Assembly: GCA_013391385.1 (NCBI GenBank)
Contig: JACBFI010000005.1
Span: 62,001 to 126,000, forward strand
DNA length: 64,000 bases
DNA from: Sediminibacterium sp. Gen4
GTDB lineage: Bacteria > Bacteroidota > Bacteroidia > Chitinophagales > Chitinophagaceae
Direction: 5' to 3'
In this document: positions 9,576 to 18,657 of the stretch, one piece after another
Layout of the letters: each line of letters opens with the position of its first letter
How positions within the stretch are numbered: position 1 is the stretch's first letter
Made by a program: the position numbers and the translations under genes
Notes under the pieces: model-generated
The model's input: only the letters and a program-made list of their open reading frames with translations
Told to the model about the DNA's origin: nothing
The model's database searches: none

Positions 9576-11156
9576 CTACTCCACCCCCGGCTGTTTCAAC
9601 TTCCAGCCAGTTTTCGCTTTTTGCTCGTCTACTATTTTCTTTACGTCTGCTAGTAGTTTTTTAGCGTCATATACAATACCATCTTTAATGGTAAATTGTA
9701 CACCGCCGGCTCTTACGATTTTATTGTCTTTTGTCAACTCAATAGCACCTGTGCCATATAGAACTTGGAGATTTTTCAATGGGTTTGCATTCACGATTAC
9801 CAAATCTGCAAGTTTACCCACTTCAACAGAACCCAATTCCTCTTCCATACCCAAAGCTTGTGCGCCATATAAGGTTGCAGAGCGAATGACTTCTAACGGA
9901 TGAAATCCAGCCTCACGTAATAATTCTAGTTCACGTATATAACCAAAACCATAGGTCTGATAAATGAATCCATTATCAGAACCTGCTGTTACCCTTCCGC
10001 CACGGTTTTTATATTCATTGATAAAAGTCATCCACAAACGATAATTATTTTTCCATTCTACTTCCTGTTCTGTTCCCCAGTGATGCCAGTATGAGCCATG
10101 ACTTTGATAGCTAGGCTCATAGAATTTCCACAAAGAAGGCAATGTATAATCTTCATGCCACTCTGCCCTTCTCGCACGGTGTAAATCACGATTGGCTTCA
10201 TAAATATTGAAGGTGGGGTCTAATGTGAAGTCTAATGCGATCAGTTCATTCATCACTTTGTTCCAATGATCTGAATAAGGAGGAGCCGCTTGTTTCCATA
10301 ACTTCCCGGCTTCTTCAAAGCGATGTTGTTCATTATTGTAATTATAATCAGCAGGATAATCCTGAATCGTTTTATTGGTGAATAAAGCTTCCGGTAAACC
10401 ATACCAATGTTCCATACTGGTCATACCCGCACGTGCAGAATTCAATACATTCCAGCGGGCAACATCTGTTTGCGCATGGTGTGCGGTAGAACGCAATCCA
10501 AGTGCTTTGTTCTCACGAACAGCAGCATCCATCACTTCAGGTGATGCACCAAAAAATTTAATTCCATCCGCACCTTTCTTGGCATTTTCACGCACCCAGT
10601 TTTTGGCCTGCTCTGCATTGCTGATCGGACCACGATGACCCTGCCCAAACGCGGTATATGCAAAAATTCTCGGAGCAGTAATCGTATTAGCTGCACTTTT
10701 TCTTTTGTGTTCCAATACCCAATCCAATCCATTGCCCGCCGATGGATCACGGATGGTGGTGATACCATGTGCCATCCATAATTTAAACACATATTCAGCC
10801 GGCGTACCTTGCGCAGTACCACCGATATGTCCATGCATATCAATAAACCCAGGCATAGCAAACATGCCTTCACAGTTCAGTTCTTTTCCGCCTTCTTTTA
10901 AAGCAGGTCTTCTACTTTGATTAATAGGTAAACCCGGACTCCCCACAGTTTGTATCTGAACAATTCGGTTGTTCTCAATTACAATATCTACAGGTCCTGC
11001 CGGCGGTGCACCGGTACCATTGATAAGTGTAACGCCACGAATGATCAATTGTGTATAAGGTCCACCACCTTCTTTTACTTCAGGCGCTTTGGGAATTTGG
11101 GCGAAGGAAGTGAAAAGAGAAAGGTGAAAACTCAGAAGGAGTAATAACTTTTTCAT
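9576..11156 (-). CDS. Secreted amidohydrolase-family metal-dependent hydrolase
   Basis: Exported member of the amidohydrolase superfamily (imidazolonepropionase/prolidase-like group), 526 residues. A signal peptide (MKKLLLLLSF...SFAQ) precedes the mature protein. Metal-ligand features are visible: GFIDMHGHIGG (HxH, about residue 104), DGIKFFGA with a candidate carboxylated Lys, STAHHAQT, SMEHWYG and TAGSDNGF (active-site Asp). The C-terminal part (GSVEVGKLADLVIVNANPL) is the usual small beta-sandwich return. Substrate is unknown; peptides or N-acyl compounds are typical. Single gene, convergent with the kinases. Confidence 0.88.
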   Translation of the reverse strand: MKKLLLLLSFHLSLFTSFAQIPKAPEVKEGGGPYTQLIIRGVTLINGTGAPPAGPVDIVIENNRIVQIQTVGSPGLPINQSRRPALKEGGKELNCEGMFAMPGFIDMHGHIGGTAQGTPAEYVFKLWMAHGITTIRDPSAGNGLDWVLEHKRKSAANTITAPRIFAYTAFGQGHRGPISNAEQAKNWVRENAKKGADGIKFFGASPEVMDAAVRENKALGLRSTAHHAQTDVARWNVLNSARAGMTSMEHWYGLPEALFTNKTIQDYPADYNYNNEQHRFEEAGKLWKQAAPPYSDHWNKVMNELIALDFTLDPTFNIYEANRDLHRARRAEWHEDYTLPSLWKFYEPSYQSHGSYWHHWGTEQEVEWKNNYRLWMTFINEYKNRGGRVTAGSDNGFIYQTYGFGYIRELELLREAGFHPLEVIRSATLYGAQALGMEEELGSVEVGKLADLVIVNANPLKNLQVLYGTGAIELTKDNKIVRAGGVQFTIKDGIVYDAKKLLADVKKIVDEQKAKTGWKLKQPGVE

Positions 11157-11249
11157 ACAGCATAATTATGCAATGAATGTAAGAAAGAAAACCGAAGCTG
11201 TATGAGAAAATCGGTTAATACAAGTGTTGTGAAAAGTGATAACTATGAG

Positions 11250-12797
11250 CTATTGCTTATTATATAAATACTTTTCCCTAATCACTTTTTGTACGTCTTT
11301 ACCCTCCACTTTACTCTCTAACCAGGAGAGTACATCGAGATACATAAATGCCCGACTTTCCATTTTATTCTTAGATAACTTACGAAGCTTTAATAATAAT
11401 TTTTCAAAATGAGGTTTTAGTTGCCTTGGCGTTAATCGGAATGACTGTTTTAGGAAAGCAAATATTTCCAATTCCACTATGCTCAGATTATTCATCTTCG
11501 ACATGAAACGATATACTGATTTCAACAAATACTCCAGCAAGTCGAAATTTCCCAATTCATAATGTGCAATCAGATGCAAAAGTCGCGCATAACATTGCAG
11601 GTCTGTTCTAAGATCTACTTTCCAGTTGATGATCTTATTCAGATAATCAATACTTCTTTCATGATCACCTGATCCAAAATAAAGAGAAGCGAATTTGTAA
11701 TAAAAAACAAGGATACGATGGCGATCCAGATAGATCTCATAGTTTTTTAGCTTCTCTTCAATCTCAGGTACCAATGCTAAACCCTTGGTGAAAGTGCCCT
11801 CCATAAAGTGTTTGTTCAGCTTTGCAGTATAGAGATAGATGAAAATTTGAATTAGGTTATTCTGGTTTTGCTGTATACCCGTATTTTCTGAAAATGCTTC
11901 AAACTGTTTGAGTGTTTCATCAAATTTTTGATAATTGCGTAGATCAAAATGAGCACTCAATAAATTATGCATACCCTTGATATAGTGCATGGTTTCCACT
12001 TCTATCATTTTGGGTTCTTTATGAAAAAGATCAACCCACTTCTGGCAATAGCGATAATACAGTAGAAAATCCTGAACAATAAATCCATACCAACAAAAGC
12101 ACTGATAACGGTATAGCTTCTCATAAAAGCCATCAGCTTTGGAAGCTGTTTCCATCATGGGTTGGCTCATCAAAGCATCTAGTTGTTCACGATCATGATT
12201 GTTTCTTGCATGTCCATGCTGAATATACCAGCTATACAGTTGAAGTGATAAATCAGATAAAGCACCGATCAATTTCAGCCTTTCATTGATTTCTGCAGAT
12301 TCCAGGCTTAATTTTTCAGCACGGTCTTGCATACTCCTGGTAATATGCAAGGCTTCTATTTTTTTCTCCAGAAAAACAACCTGCAAAATATAAGTGACCT
12401 GATTATTTGTTTTAGCAAGTTCCTTGATCTTATCTAATATTTTCAAACTCTGCAGATATAGACCTTTATTATACAGTAAGCGAGCAAAGTCAAGTTGCTC
12501 ATGTAATTGCAGGTCTATATTTTCCTCTTGTTTTAATGAACGTAAGCTGCTGAGTACCTCATGGTATAAACGAGCTTTGAGATTCGAAAGCTGTTGTTTG
12601 AGAATGCTTTTGTTCTTTTTGAGCAATACCTCTTCATCATACAGCTTCATTTTATCGATGGCATCAAAGAGTTGTACCACTTTCAGGTCTCCGGATTCTC
12701 CAGACCTCGACTTCATATACAACTTAAAATGCCTTTTTTCAGAGGCTGTGAGCGACTGAATCAGTTGAAAAAGAGTATCTGTACTACGGTTGGGCAT
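11250..12797 (-). CDS. Hypothetical helical-repeat protein
   Basis: A 515-residue protein that I do not recognise as a named family. It is almost entirely predicted helical, rich in Leu, Lys and Glu, without a signal peptide or membrane segment; pieces such as FARLLYNKGLYLQSLKILDKIKELAK resemble degenerate TPR helices. It starts MPNRSTDTLFQLIQSLTASE, an opening I associate with uncharacterised Bacteroidota proteins of about 500 residues. It is divergent from leuA, with about 215 bases between the two start codons. A scaffold-type role is possible but nothing in the sequence proves it. Confidence 0.7.
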   Translation of the reverse strand: MPNRSTDTLFQLIQSLTASEKRHFKLYMKSRSGESGDLKVVQLFDAIDKMKLYDEEVLLKKNKSILKQQLSNLKARLYHEVLSSLRSLKQEENIDLQLHEQLDFARLLYNKGLYLQSLKILDKIKELAKTNNQVTYILQVVFLEKKIEALHITRSMQDRAEKLSLESAEINERLKLIGALSDLSLQLYSWYIQHGHARNNHDREQLDALMSQPMMETASKADGFYEKLYRYQCFCWYGFIVQDFLLYYRYCQKWVDLFHKEPKMIEVETMHYIKGMHNLLSAHFDLRNYQKFDETLKQFEAFSENTGIQQNQNNLIQIFIYLYTAKLNKHFMEGTFTKGLALVPEIEEKLKNYEIYLDRHRILVFYYKFASLYFGSGDHERSIDYLNKIINWKVDLRTDLQCYARLLHLIAHYELGNFDLLEYLLKSVYRFMSKMNNLSIVELEIFAFLKQSFRLTPRQLKPHFEKLLLKLRKLSKNKMESRAFMYLDVLSWLESKVEGKDVQKVIREKYLYNKQ

Positions 12798-12924
12798 GGT
12801 AATTCAAAACGATTATAATCCTTTATTGGTAAGGGTTTCAGCAAATACAACTCATTTCATACGGCGTAAAATAAGACCAAAATTGATCTTAAGCCGCTGA
12901 TCAGAGCATCTATATTCGATGAAG

Positions 12925-12985
12925 AGCAGGCTGTGAATTTGTTAATACAGGCAATCGTTAACAAATATAAACAGCTTGCTTTTTT
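12925..12985 (+). terminator. U-tract hairpin in the leuA 5' leader (candidate attenuator)
   Basis: Two stacked stems: AGCAGGCTGT (12925-12934) with ACAGCTTGCT (12971-12980, one G-U pair) and ATTTGTTAA (12937-12945) with TTAACAAAT (12958-12966), followed by TTTTT. It ends 28 bases before the leuA ATG. The upstream gene is divergent, so there is no plus-strand gene for it to terminate. That makes it a candidate attenuator of leuACDB. No run of Leu codons is visible upstream. Confidence 0.65.
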
Positions 12986-13013
12986 ATCCTACATAAAAAA
13001 TAATAAACCATTC

Positions 13014-14180
13014 ATGGCTCAGCAGGTCCACATATTTGATACCACTTTGCGAGATGGAGAGCAGGTTCCGGGTTGTAAACTCAATACCAAAGAAAAGCTG
13101 GAATTAGCACTTCAACTGGAAGCTTTGGGGGTTGATATCATCGAAGCAGGTTTTCCGATCTCATCACCCGGTGATTTTGAATCGGTAGAACAGATTTCAA
13201 AAGCAGTTAAATATGCAACGGTATGTGGATTGAGTCGAGCCGTTCAAAAAGACATCGAAACAGCTGCCCAAGCATTGAAGTATGCGAAAAGACCAAGAAT
13301 ACATACCGGTATAGGAACATCTGATTATCATATCCGTTCAAAATTCAATGCTACTCGCGAGGAGATTTTACAAAGAGCTGTACAAGCAGTGAAATGGGCG
13401 AGAAATTTTACAGATGATGTTGAGTTTTATGCAGAAGATGCAGGCAGAACAGAAAATGCATATTTGGCTACAGTGATCGAAGCTGTCATCAAAGCCGGTG
13501 CTACAGTGGTCAATATTCCGGATACTACCGGTTATTGTTTACCGCATCAGTATGGTGAAAAAATAGCCTACCTCAAGAATCATGTTTCCAATATCGACCG
13601 AGCCATTATTTCATGTCATTGCCACAACGATCTCGGATTAGCCACTGCCAATGCCATCGCAGGTGTGATCAATGGTGCCAGACAAATAGAATGTACCATC
13701 AACGGGCTGGGAGAACGAGCGGGTAATACTTCATTGGAAGAAGTAGTCATGATTTTACAGCAACATAAAGATCTGGGCTTTTATACACAGGTACATACAC
13801 AGCAATTGAATCCGATGAGTAGAGAAGTGGCAGAAGTGATGCGAATGCCTGTACAACCGAACAAAGCCATCGTTGGATCGAATGCCTTTTCTCATTCATC
13901 CGGAATTCATCAAGATGGATTTTTGAAAGATGCTCAAACCTATGAAATCATCAATCCGGAAGAAGTGGGAGCAGAAGGAAGTAAGATCGTTTTAACAGCC
14001 AGAAGCGGTAGAAGTGCATTGGCCTATCGTTTTCAAAAGCTAGGATACCAGTATAATCGAAATGATATTGATATACTATATCAAGCGTTTCTCAAAATAG
14101 CGGATAAGAAAAAAGAAGTAGAGGAATCAGATTTACAAGTGCTGGCACAGGCTTATCAATCAGAACCTGTTACTGCTTAA
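13014..14180 (+). CDS. leuA: 2-isopropylmalate synthase, short form
   Basis: First committed step of leucine synthesis: condenses 2-oxoisovalerate with acetyl-CoA. I start it at the ATG at 13014 ([17 protein letters not shown]), the standard opening; the frame runs upstream to a GTG at 12933, but that part overlaps the leader hairpin. The TIM barrel is complete ([27 protein letters not shown] metal site, [15 protein letters not shown], and GIHQDG in the accessory region). At 388 residues it lacks the C-terminal LeuA dimer/regulatory domain of the roughly 515-residue enzyme, so leucine feedback by that domain is not possible. First gene of leuACDB. Confidence 0.93.
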   Translation: MAQQVHIFDTTLRDGEQVPGCKLNTKEKLELALQLEALGVDIIEAGFPISSPGDFESVEQISKAVKYATVCGLSRAVQKDIETAAQALKYAKRPRIHTGIGTSDYHIRSKFNATREEILQRAVQAVKWARNFTDDVEFYAEDAGRTENAYLATVIEAVIKAGATVVNIPDTTGYCLPHQYGEKIAYLKNHVSNIDRAIISCHCHNDLGLATANAIAGVINGARQIECTINGLGERAGNTSLEEVVMILQQHKDLGFYTQVHTQQLNPMSREVAEVMRMPVQPNKAIVGSNAFSHSSGIHQDGFLKDAQTYEIINPEEVGAEGSKIVLTARSGRSALAYRFQKLGYQYNRNDIDILYQAFLKIADKKKEVEESDLQVLAQAYQSEPVTA

Positions 14181-14227
14181 GTATGGAGATAGCAACTATT
14201 TAAAAGATTGGAAAGTAATACGATACA

Positions 14228-15628
14228 ATGGCAAAAACATTATTTGAAAAGATCTGGGACAAACATGTCGTTAAACAGATTGAAGGAGGTCCTTCTATTC
14301 TGTATATCGACAAACATTTTATTCATGAAGTCACCAGTCCGCAAGCTTTCAAAGGATTGGAGAAAAGAGAGTTGTCAGTGTTCAGACCTAAGCAAGTAGT
14401 GGCAACGGCAGATCATAATGTACCCACTTTGAACCAGCATTTGCCAATCAAAGATGAATTATCGAGAATACAAGTACAACAACTGATTGAGAATTGTAAA
14501 AAGCATCAAATAGAGTTATACGGACTAGGGCATCCCTTTCAGGGTATTGTTCATGTAATTGGTCCTGAGTTGGGTATTACGCAACCGGGTATGACGATTG
14601 TTTGTGGCGATAGTCATACGTCTACCCATGGAGCATTTGGTACCATCGCGTTTGGCATTGGAACCAGTGAAGTCGAAATGGTTTTTGCATCACAATGTTT
14701 GATGCAGACTAAGCCCAAACTAATGCGTATCAATATCGAAGGTGAATTAAATAAGGGCGTCGTAGCAAAAGATATCATTTTATACATTATTGCACAGATA
14801 TCTGCGAGTGGTGCTACCGGCTACTTTGTTGAGTATGCAGGTTCTGCTATTCGCTCATTATCGATGGAAGCAAGAATGACCATTTGTAATATGAGTATTG
14901 AAATGGGTGCCCGAGGAGGTATGATTGCACCCGATGAGATCACTTTTCAATATATCAAAGGACGTCAGTTTGCACCATCTGGTGAATCCTGGGATCAGAA
15001 AATACAGGAATGGGCTGCCTTATATAGTGATGCAGATGCTGTTTTTGATCAAGAAATTCATATTGATGCAACTGCTATTCAACCCATGATTACATATGGT
15101 ACGAATCCCGGATTAGGTATCGCCATCAATGGGTTCATTCCCGTTGCCGAAAGTATACCCGATGAAGGGGAACGTCATACTATTGAAAAAGCATTGCAGT
15201 ATATGGGACTAGAAAGTGGTAAGTCTTTATTAGGATTACCGGTACAACATATATTCATTGGTAGTTGTACGAATTCTCGTATTGAAGATCTCAGACAAGT
15301 GGCATTATTGGTGAAAGGAAGGAAAAAGAATGCGCATGTTCAAGTAATGATTGTTCCGGGATCGCAGCAGGTTTCAAAACAGGTACAGGCAGAAGGATTG
15401 GATAAAATATTTCAAGAAGCAGGCTTTGAGATCAGACAAGCTGGATGTAGTGCCTGTTTGGGAATGAATGAAGACAAAATTCCTGCCGGTGAATATTGCA
15501 TCAGTACCAGTAACAGAAATTTCGAAGGTAGACAAGGAGCAGGTGCAAGAACATTATTGGCTAGTCCACTCACAGCCGCCGCCGCCGCTATTACAGGTGT
15601 TGTAACAGACGTAAGAGAATTAATGTAA
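14228..15628 (+). CDS. leuC: 3-isopropylmalate dehydratase large subunit
   Basis: Large subunit of isopropylmalate isomerase, an aconitase-like enzyme that converts 2- to 3-isopropylmalate together with LeuD. The 466 residues begin [15 protein letters not shown] and contain the [4Fe-4S]-cluster cysteines in [10 protein letters not shown] (one) and [11 protein letters not shown] (two). [13 protein letters not shown] and [15 protein letters not shown] are further aconitase landmarks. It lies 47 bases after leuA and 51 bases before leuD. The short leuC-leuD spacer carries loose word repeats (ATAAGCTATG / ATAAGCCATCAGCC) but no strong hairpin, so readthrough is expected. Confidence 0.96.
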   Translation: MAKTLFEKIWDKHVVKQIEGGPSILYIDKHFIHEVTSPQAFKGLEKRELSVFRPKQVVATADHNVPTLNQHLPIKDELSRIQVQQLIENCKKHQIELYGLGHPFQGIVHVIGPELGITQPGMTIVCGDSHTSTHGAFGTIAFGIGTSEVEMVFASQCLMQTKPKLMRINIEGELNKGVVAKDIILYIIAQISASGATGYFVEYAGSAIRSLSMEARMTICNMSIEMGARGGMIAPDEITFQYIKGRQFAPSGESWDQKIQEWAALYSDADAVFDQEIHIDATAIQPMITYGTNPGLGIAINGFIPVAESIPDEGERHTIEKALQYMGLESGKSLLGLPVQHIFIGSCTNSRIEDLRQVALLVKGRKKNAHVQVMIVPGSQQVSKQVQAEGLDKIFQEAGFEIRQAGCSACLGMNEDKIPAGEYCISTSNRNFEGRQGAGARTLLASPLTAAAAAITGVVTDVRELM

Positions 15629-15679
15629 TGCTATAAGCTATGAACCATAAGCCATCAGCCAAACACTACTAAAATAAAA

Positions 15680-16264
15680 ATGGATAAAATAACCACGATA
15701 CAAAGCAGATTTGTTCCCATGCCCATCGAGAATATCGATACGGATCAGATCATTCCTGCACGATTCTTAAAAGCTACTACACGCGACGGTTTTGGTAAGA
15801 ATCTTTTTCGAGACTGGAGATATAGCAATGATGATGAATCACAACCCAAAGCAGATTTTGTATTGAATCATAAAATATACAGTGGTGAGATATTGGTAGC
15901 GGGTAAAAATTTCGGATGTGGTTCATCGAGAGAACATGCAGCTTGGGCTATCAAGGATTATGGATTCAAAGTAGTGATATCTAGTTTTTTTGCTGATATT
16001 TTTAAAAACAATGCATTGAATAACGGCTTATTACCCATCACCGTTAGTGATGTGTTTCTGCAACAGTTATTTCAGTTGTCACCTGCAGATACACTAACTG
16101 TGAGCTTAGAAGCACAAACGGTTTGTATCGATAAATCTGGTCAAAAAGAAAGTTTCGAGATCAATAGTTATAAAAAAACCTGCTTGTTACATGGGTATGA
16201 TGATATTGATTATCTCATCAATATGCGAACAGCAATTGAACAGTTTGAACAAAAGGTAGCCTAA
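15680..16264 (+). CDS. leuD: 3-isopropylmalate dehydratase small subunit
   Basis: Small (swivel-domain) subunit of isopropylmalate isomerase, working with LeuC. The 194-residue protein shows [17 protein letters not shown] near the N-terminus, the conserved [19 protein letters not shown] and the following [20 protein letters not shown]. Length is normal for the bacterial LeuD of the roughly 200-residue type. It is followed only 10 bases later by leuB, which supports one leuACDB transcript. Confidence 0.96.
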   Translation: MDKITTIQSRFVPMPIENIDTDQIIPARFLKATTRDGFGKNLFRDWRYSNDDESQPKADFVLNHKIYSGEILVAGKNFGCGSSREHAAWAIKDYGFKVVISSFFADIFKNNALNNGLLPITVSDVFLQQLFQLSPADTLTVSLEAQTVCIDKSGQKESFEINSYKKTCLLHGYDDIDYLINMRTAIEQFEQKVA

Positions 16265-16274
16265 AGAAAAATAT

Positions 16275-17387
16275 ATGAATAAGAGAATTGCTGTTTTGCC
16301 GGGAGATGGGATTGGTCCTGAAGTCACCAATCAGAGTATTAAAGTGCTGGATGTGATTGCAGCAAGATTCGGGCATTCATTTGATTATCATTTTGCAGTG
16401 GTGGGGGCTATTGCTATTGATCAAACAGATAATCCATTACCTGATGCAACGATTGATACTTGTTTAAGTAGTGATGCTGTATTATTTGGTGCGATTGGTG
16501 ATCCTAAATACGATAACAATCCTTCAGCAACTGTTAGACCGGAGCAAGGCTTATTGAAATTGCGAAAAGTATTGGAGTTGTACACCAATATTCGCCCAAT
16601 CGATACTTATAAAGCCTTGCATCATTTGTCTCCGGTAAAAGCAAGACTATTGGAAAATGTAGATTTTGTGATCTTTAGAGAATTGACAGGAGGGATTTAT
16701 TTTGGAAAAAAAGAAAAGTCTGCTGACGGAGATGCGGCAACTGATGAATGTACTTACTCAAAGTATGAAATCGAAAGAATTGCACAGTTGGCTTTTCAAT
16801 ACGCGCAAAAACGAAAAAATAAACTGACCCTCATTGATAAAGCCAATGTATTAGAAACATCGCGACTCTGGAGAACTGTTGTTCAGGAGATTGCTGTCAG
16901 CTATCCAACAGTGACAGTAAATTATATGTATGTAGACAATGCAGCCATGCAAATCATTTTAAATCCTGCACAATTCGATGTAGTGCTAACAGAAAATATG
17001 TTTGGTGATATCATTAGTGATGAAGCCAGTGTATTATCGGGATCGCTTGGTTTATTGCCATCGGCTTCAGTTGGAAATAAAGCAGCATTGTTTGAGCCTA
17101 TTCATGGATCCTATCCACAAGCAGCGGGAAAAGATATCGCAAATCCAATAGGGTCTATACTTTCTGCAGCTATGATGTTAGATCATTTCGGATTAACTGA
17201 AGAAGCGCATACGGTTCGAAAAGCCGTAGAATGGACTTTATTGAATGGATTTGTATCAAAAGATATCGATCCTGTCAATAATTATTCCACCAGTGCTATT
17301 GGGGATTTGATAGCGGATCATATTGAGCGAAACATTGGATTAAGCGTGAGTGCGAATGCTAGTTTGAATAAATCTACTATTATCTGA
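16275..17387 (+). CDS. leuB: 3-isopropylmalate dehydrogenase
   Basis: NAD-dependent oxidative decarboxylation of 3-isopropylmalate, the third step of the leucine branch. The 370 residues start with MNKRIAVLPGDGIGPEV and contain VRPEQGLLKLRKVLELYTNIRPI (substrate arginines), NMFGDIISDEASVLSGSLGLLPSAS (metal-binding aspartates) and FEPIHGSYPQAAGKDIANPIG (NAD-binding loop). Last gene of leuACDB. A small inverted repeat spans its stop codon (17379-17403), and a better terminator follows at 17434. Confidence 0.96.
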   Translation: MNKRIAVLPGDGIGPEVTNQSIKVLDVIAARFGHSFDYHFAVVGAIAIDQTDNPLPDATIDTCLSSDAVLFGAIGDPKYDNNPSATVRPEQGLLKLRKVLELYTNIRPIDTYKALHHLSPVKARLLENVDFVIFRELTGGIYFGKKEKSADGDAATDECTYSKYEIERIAQLAFQYAQKRKNKLTLIDKANVLETSRLWRTVVQEIAVSYPTVTVNYMYVDNAAMQIILNPAQFDVVLTENMFGDIISDEASVLSGSLGLLPSASVGNKAALFEPIHGSYPQAAGKDIANPIGSILSAAMMLDHFGLTEEAHTVRKAVEWTLLNGFVSKDIDPVNNYSTSAIGDLIADHIERNIGLSVSANASLNKSTII

Positions 17388-17433
17388 TAGACTTTCAGAT
17401 AATGAGTAAAATATAGTTTTAAAGTCAGTATTA

Positions 17434-17468
17434 AAGTGCGATACAATAGGTGTCGCACTTGTTGTTTT
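17434..17468 (+). terminator. Terminator of the leu operon
   Basis: Stem AAGTGCGA (17434-17441) / TCGCACTT (17453-17460), then GTTGTTTT. It lies 46 bases after the leuB stop and before the ilv leader, so it separates the leu and ilv transcripts. Confidence 0.75.
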
Positions 17469-17571
17469 CGGATATCAGATAACAAACAGTTGTTCGTTAG
17501 ATGAAAAAATAATAGAAGAGTTCTTTGTTTTTATCAGAGGTGGGAGTATATTCGTTGAATAGAATCTCCTC

Positions 17572-17673
17572 ATGTTTAGTAACAGTACTAATATTGTCAA
17601 CATCATCAGCACAATTATTATTGTGGTTGTCATTATTATCCCTGTACCTAACGGAGGAGGAGTTTTACTATAA
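17572..17673 (+). CDS. ilv leader peptide (Ile/Val-rich)
   Basis: A 33-codon reading frame, ATG at 17572 to TAA at 17671. About half of the residues are branched-chain: nine Ile, six Val and two Leu, with an unbroken core of three Ile, three Val and three Ile codons at 17614-17640. Its stop lies 21 bases before a textbook terminator hairpin that itself ends 19 bases before ilvE. This is the arrangement of a classical transcription-attenuation leader: lack of charged tRNA-Ile or tRNA-Val stalls the ribosome in the core. The codon block after the core contains GGAGGAGG, which could pair with CCTCC in the terminator's 5' arm (17702-17706). Confidence 0.9.
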   Translation: MFSNSTNIVNIISTIIIVVVIIIPVPNGGGVLL

Positions 17674-17694
17674 TATCAATTAACTGAATTATAC

Positions 17695-17724
17695 AGCCCC
17701 GCCTCCAAAAGGCGGGGCTTTTTT
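17695..17724 (+). terminator. Attenuator terminator of the ilv operon
   Basis: Perfect 10-bp GC-rich stem (AGCCCCGCCT / AGGCGGGGCT), 5-base loop CCAAA, then six T. It lies between the Ile/Val leader peptide and ilvE, so it must be conditional. The GGAGG at 17653-17657 inside the leader ORF is complementary to CCTCC at 17702-17706 and could form a competing helix when the ribosome stalls upstream. Confidence 0.9.
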
Positions 17725-17743
17725 ATTTACACAAAACAGATAT

Positions 17744-18637
17744 ATGTATTACGGGTCATCAACAATTATTTACTTCAAAGACAACTTTATAAAAGCGACA
17801 GAGGCAAGCATTGATATATATAGTCAATCGCTGCACTATGGGTATGCTGTATTTGAAGGAATTCGCTCCTATCATACAGATCAGGGAACGGTTATTTTCA
17901 AAGCAGAAGAGCATTACGAAAGACTTTGTTATTCAGCACAAGTAATGGGTATTCCTTTTTCAGTAAGCGTTAAAGAATTGATTGATATCACGTATGAGCT
18001 GCTTCAAAAAAATGAATTTACTGATGCTTATATACGACCTATTATTCTTTGTTCTCCGAATATGTCCTTATCAAAAGGAAAAGAAAGTTATCTGGCCATT
18101 ACTGCATGGGAATGGACCAATGGTTATTTGAGTAATCAAATGCGTGTGATGACATCTTCTTACCGAAGACCCAATCCAAGTGGATTTAAGATCAACGCAA
18201 AAGTATCGGGTCATTATGTAAACTCAATATTAGCTTGTCAAGAAGCAAAGGATCAAGGCTTTGATGAAGCGTTACTCTTAGATATTGATGGTTATGTAGC
18301 AGAAGGTCCAGGAGCAAATGTTTTTTTTGAGAAAGAGGGTGTTCTCTATACACCTGCGGTAGGCAATATCCTGCCCGGAATTACGAGAGCTACTTTATTG
18401 GAACTATGTGATGAATTGAATATTGCCGTAGTAGAAAAAAAGATCAGACCTGAAGAAATACGAGGAGCAGATAGTGCTTTCTATTGTGGAACAGCTGCAG
18501 AAGTAGTGGCATTAGAGTCGCTTGATACTATTCCTTTTCAGAAAAAATGGGAAGAGTCATTAGGTGCTGTACTCCAACAAGCCTATAAAGCAAAAGTGTT
18601 ACAAAAAGAATATACAAGAGAAATGACAGAAGCTTAA
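17744..18637 (+). CDS. ilvE: Branched-chain amino acid aminotransferase
   Basis: PLP-dependent class IV transaminase that makes Ile, Leu and Val from their 2-oxo acids with glutamate. The 297 residues include [13 protein letters not shown], the PLP-lysine region [24 protein letters not shown] and [15 protein letters not shown]. First structural gene behind the ilv attenuator, 20 bases before ilvD. Length and motifs fit the usual IlvE of about 300 residues. Confidence 0.95.
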   Translation: MYYGSSTIIYFKDNFIKATEASIDIYSQSLHYGYAVFEGIRSYHTDQGTVIFKAEEHYERLCYSAQVMGIPFSVSVKELIDITYELLQKNEFTDAYIRPIILCSPNMSLSKGKESYLAITAWEWTNGYLSNQMRVMTSSYRRPNPSGFKINAKVSGHYVNSILACQEAKDQGFDEALLLDIDGYVAEGPGANVFFEKEGVLYTPAVGNILPGITRATLLELCDELNIAVVEKKIRPEEIRGADSAFYCGTAAEVVALESLDTIPFQKKWEESLGAVLQQAYKAKVLQKEYTREMTEA

Positions 18638-18657
18638 GTAGTATCTGTTTACAAACA

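Noticed and set aside
12796..12900. 34-codon ORF upstream of leuA considered as a leucine leader peptide
   Set aside because: It has only scattered Leu codons (PLL, KLIL) and overlaps the start of the divergent gene; no Leu run comparable to the Ile/Val and Thr runs of the other two leaders.
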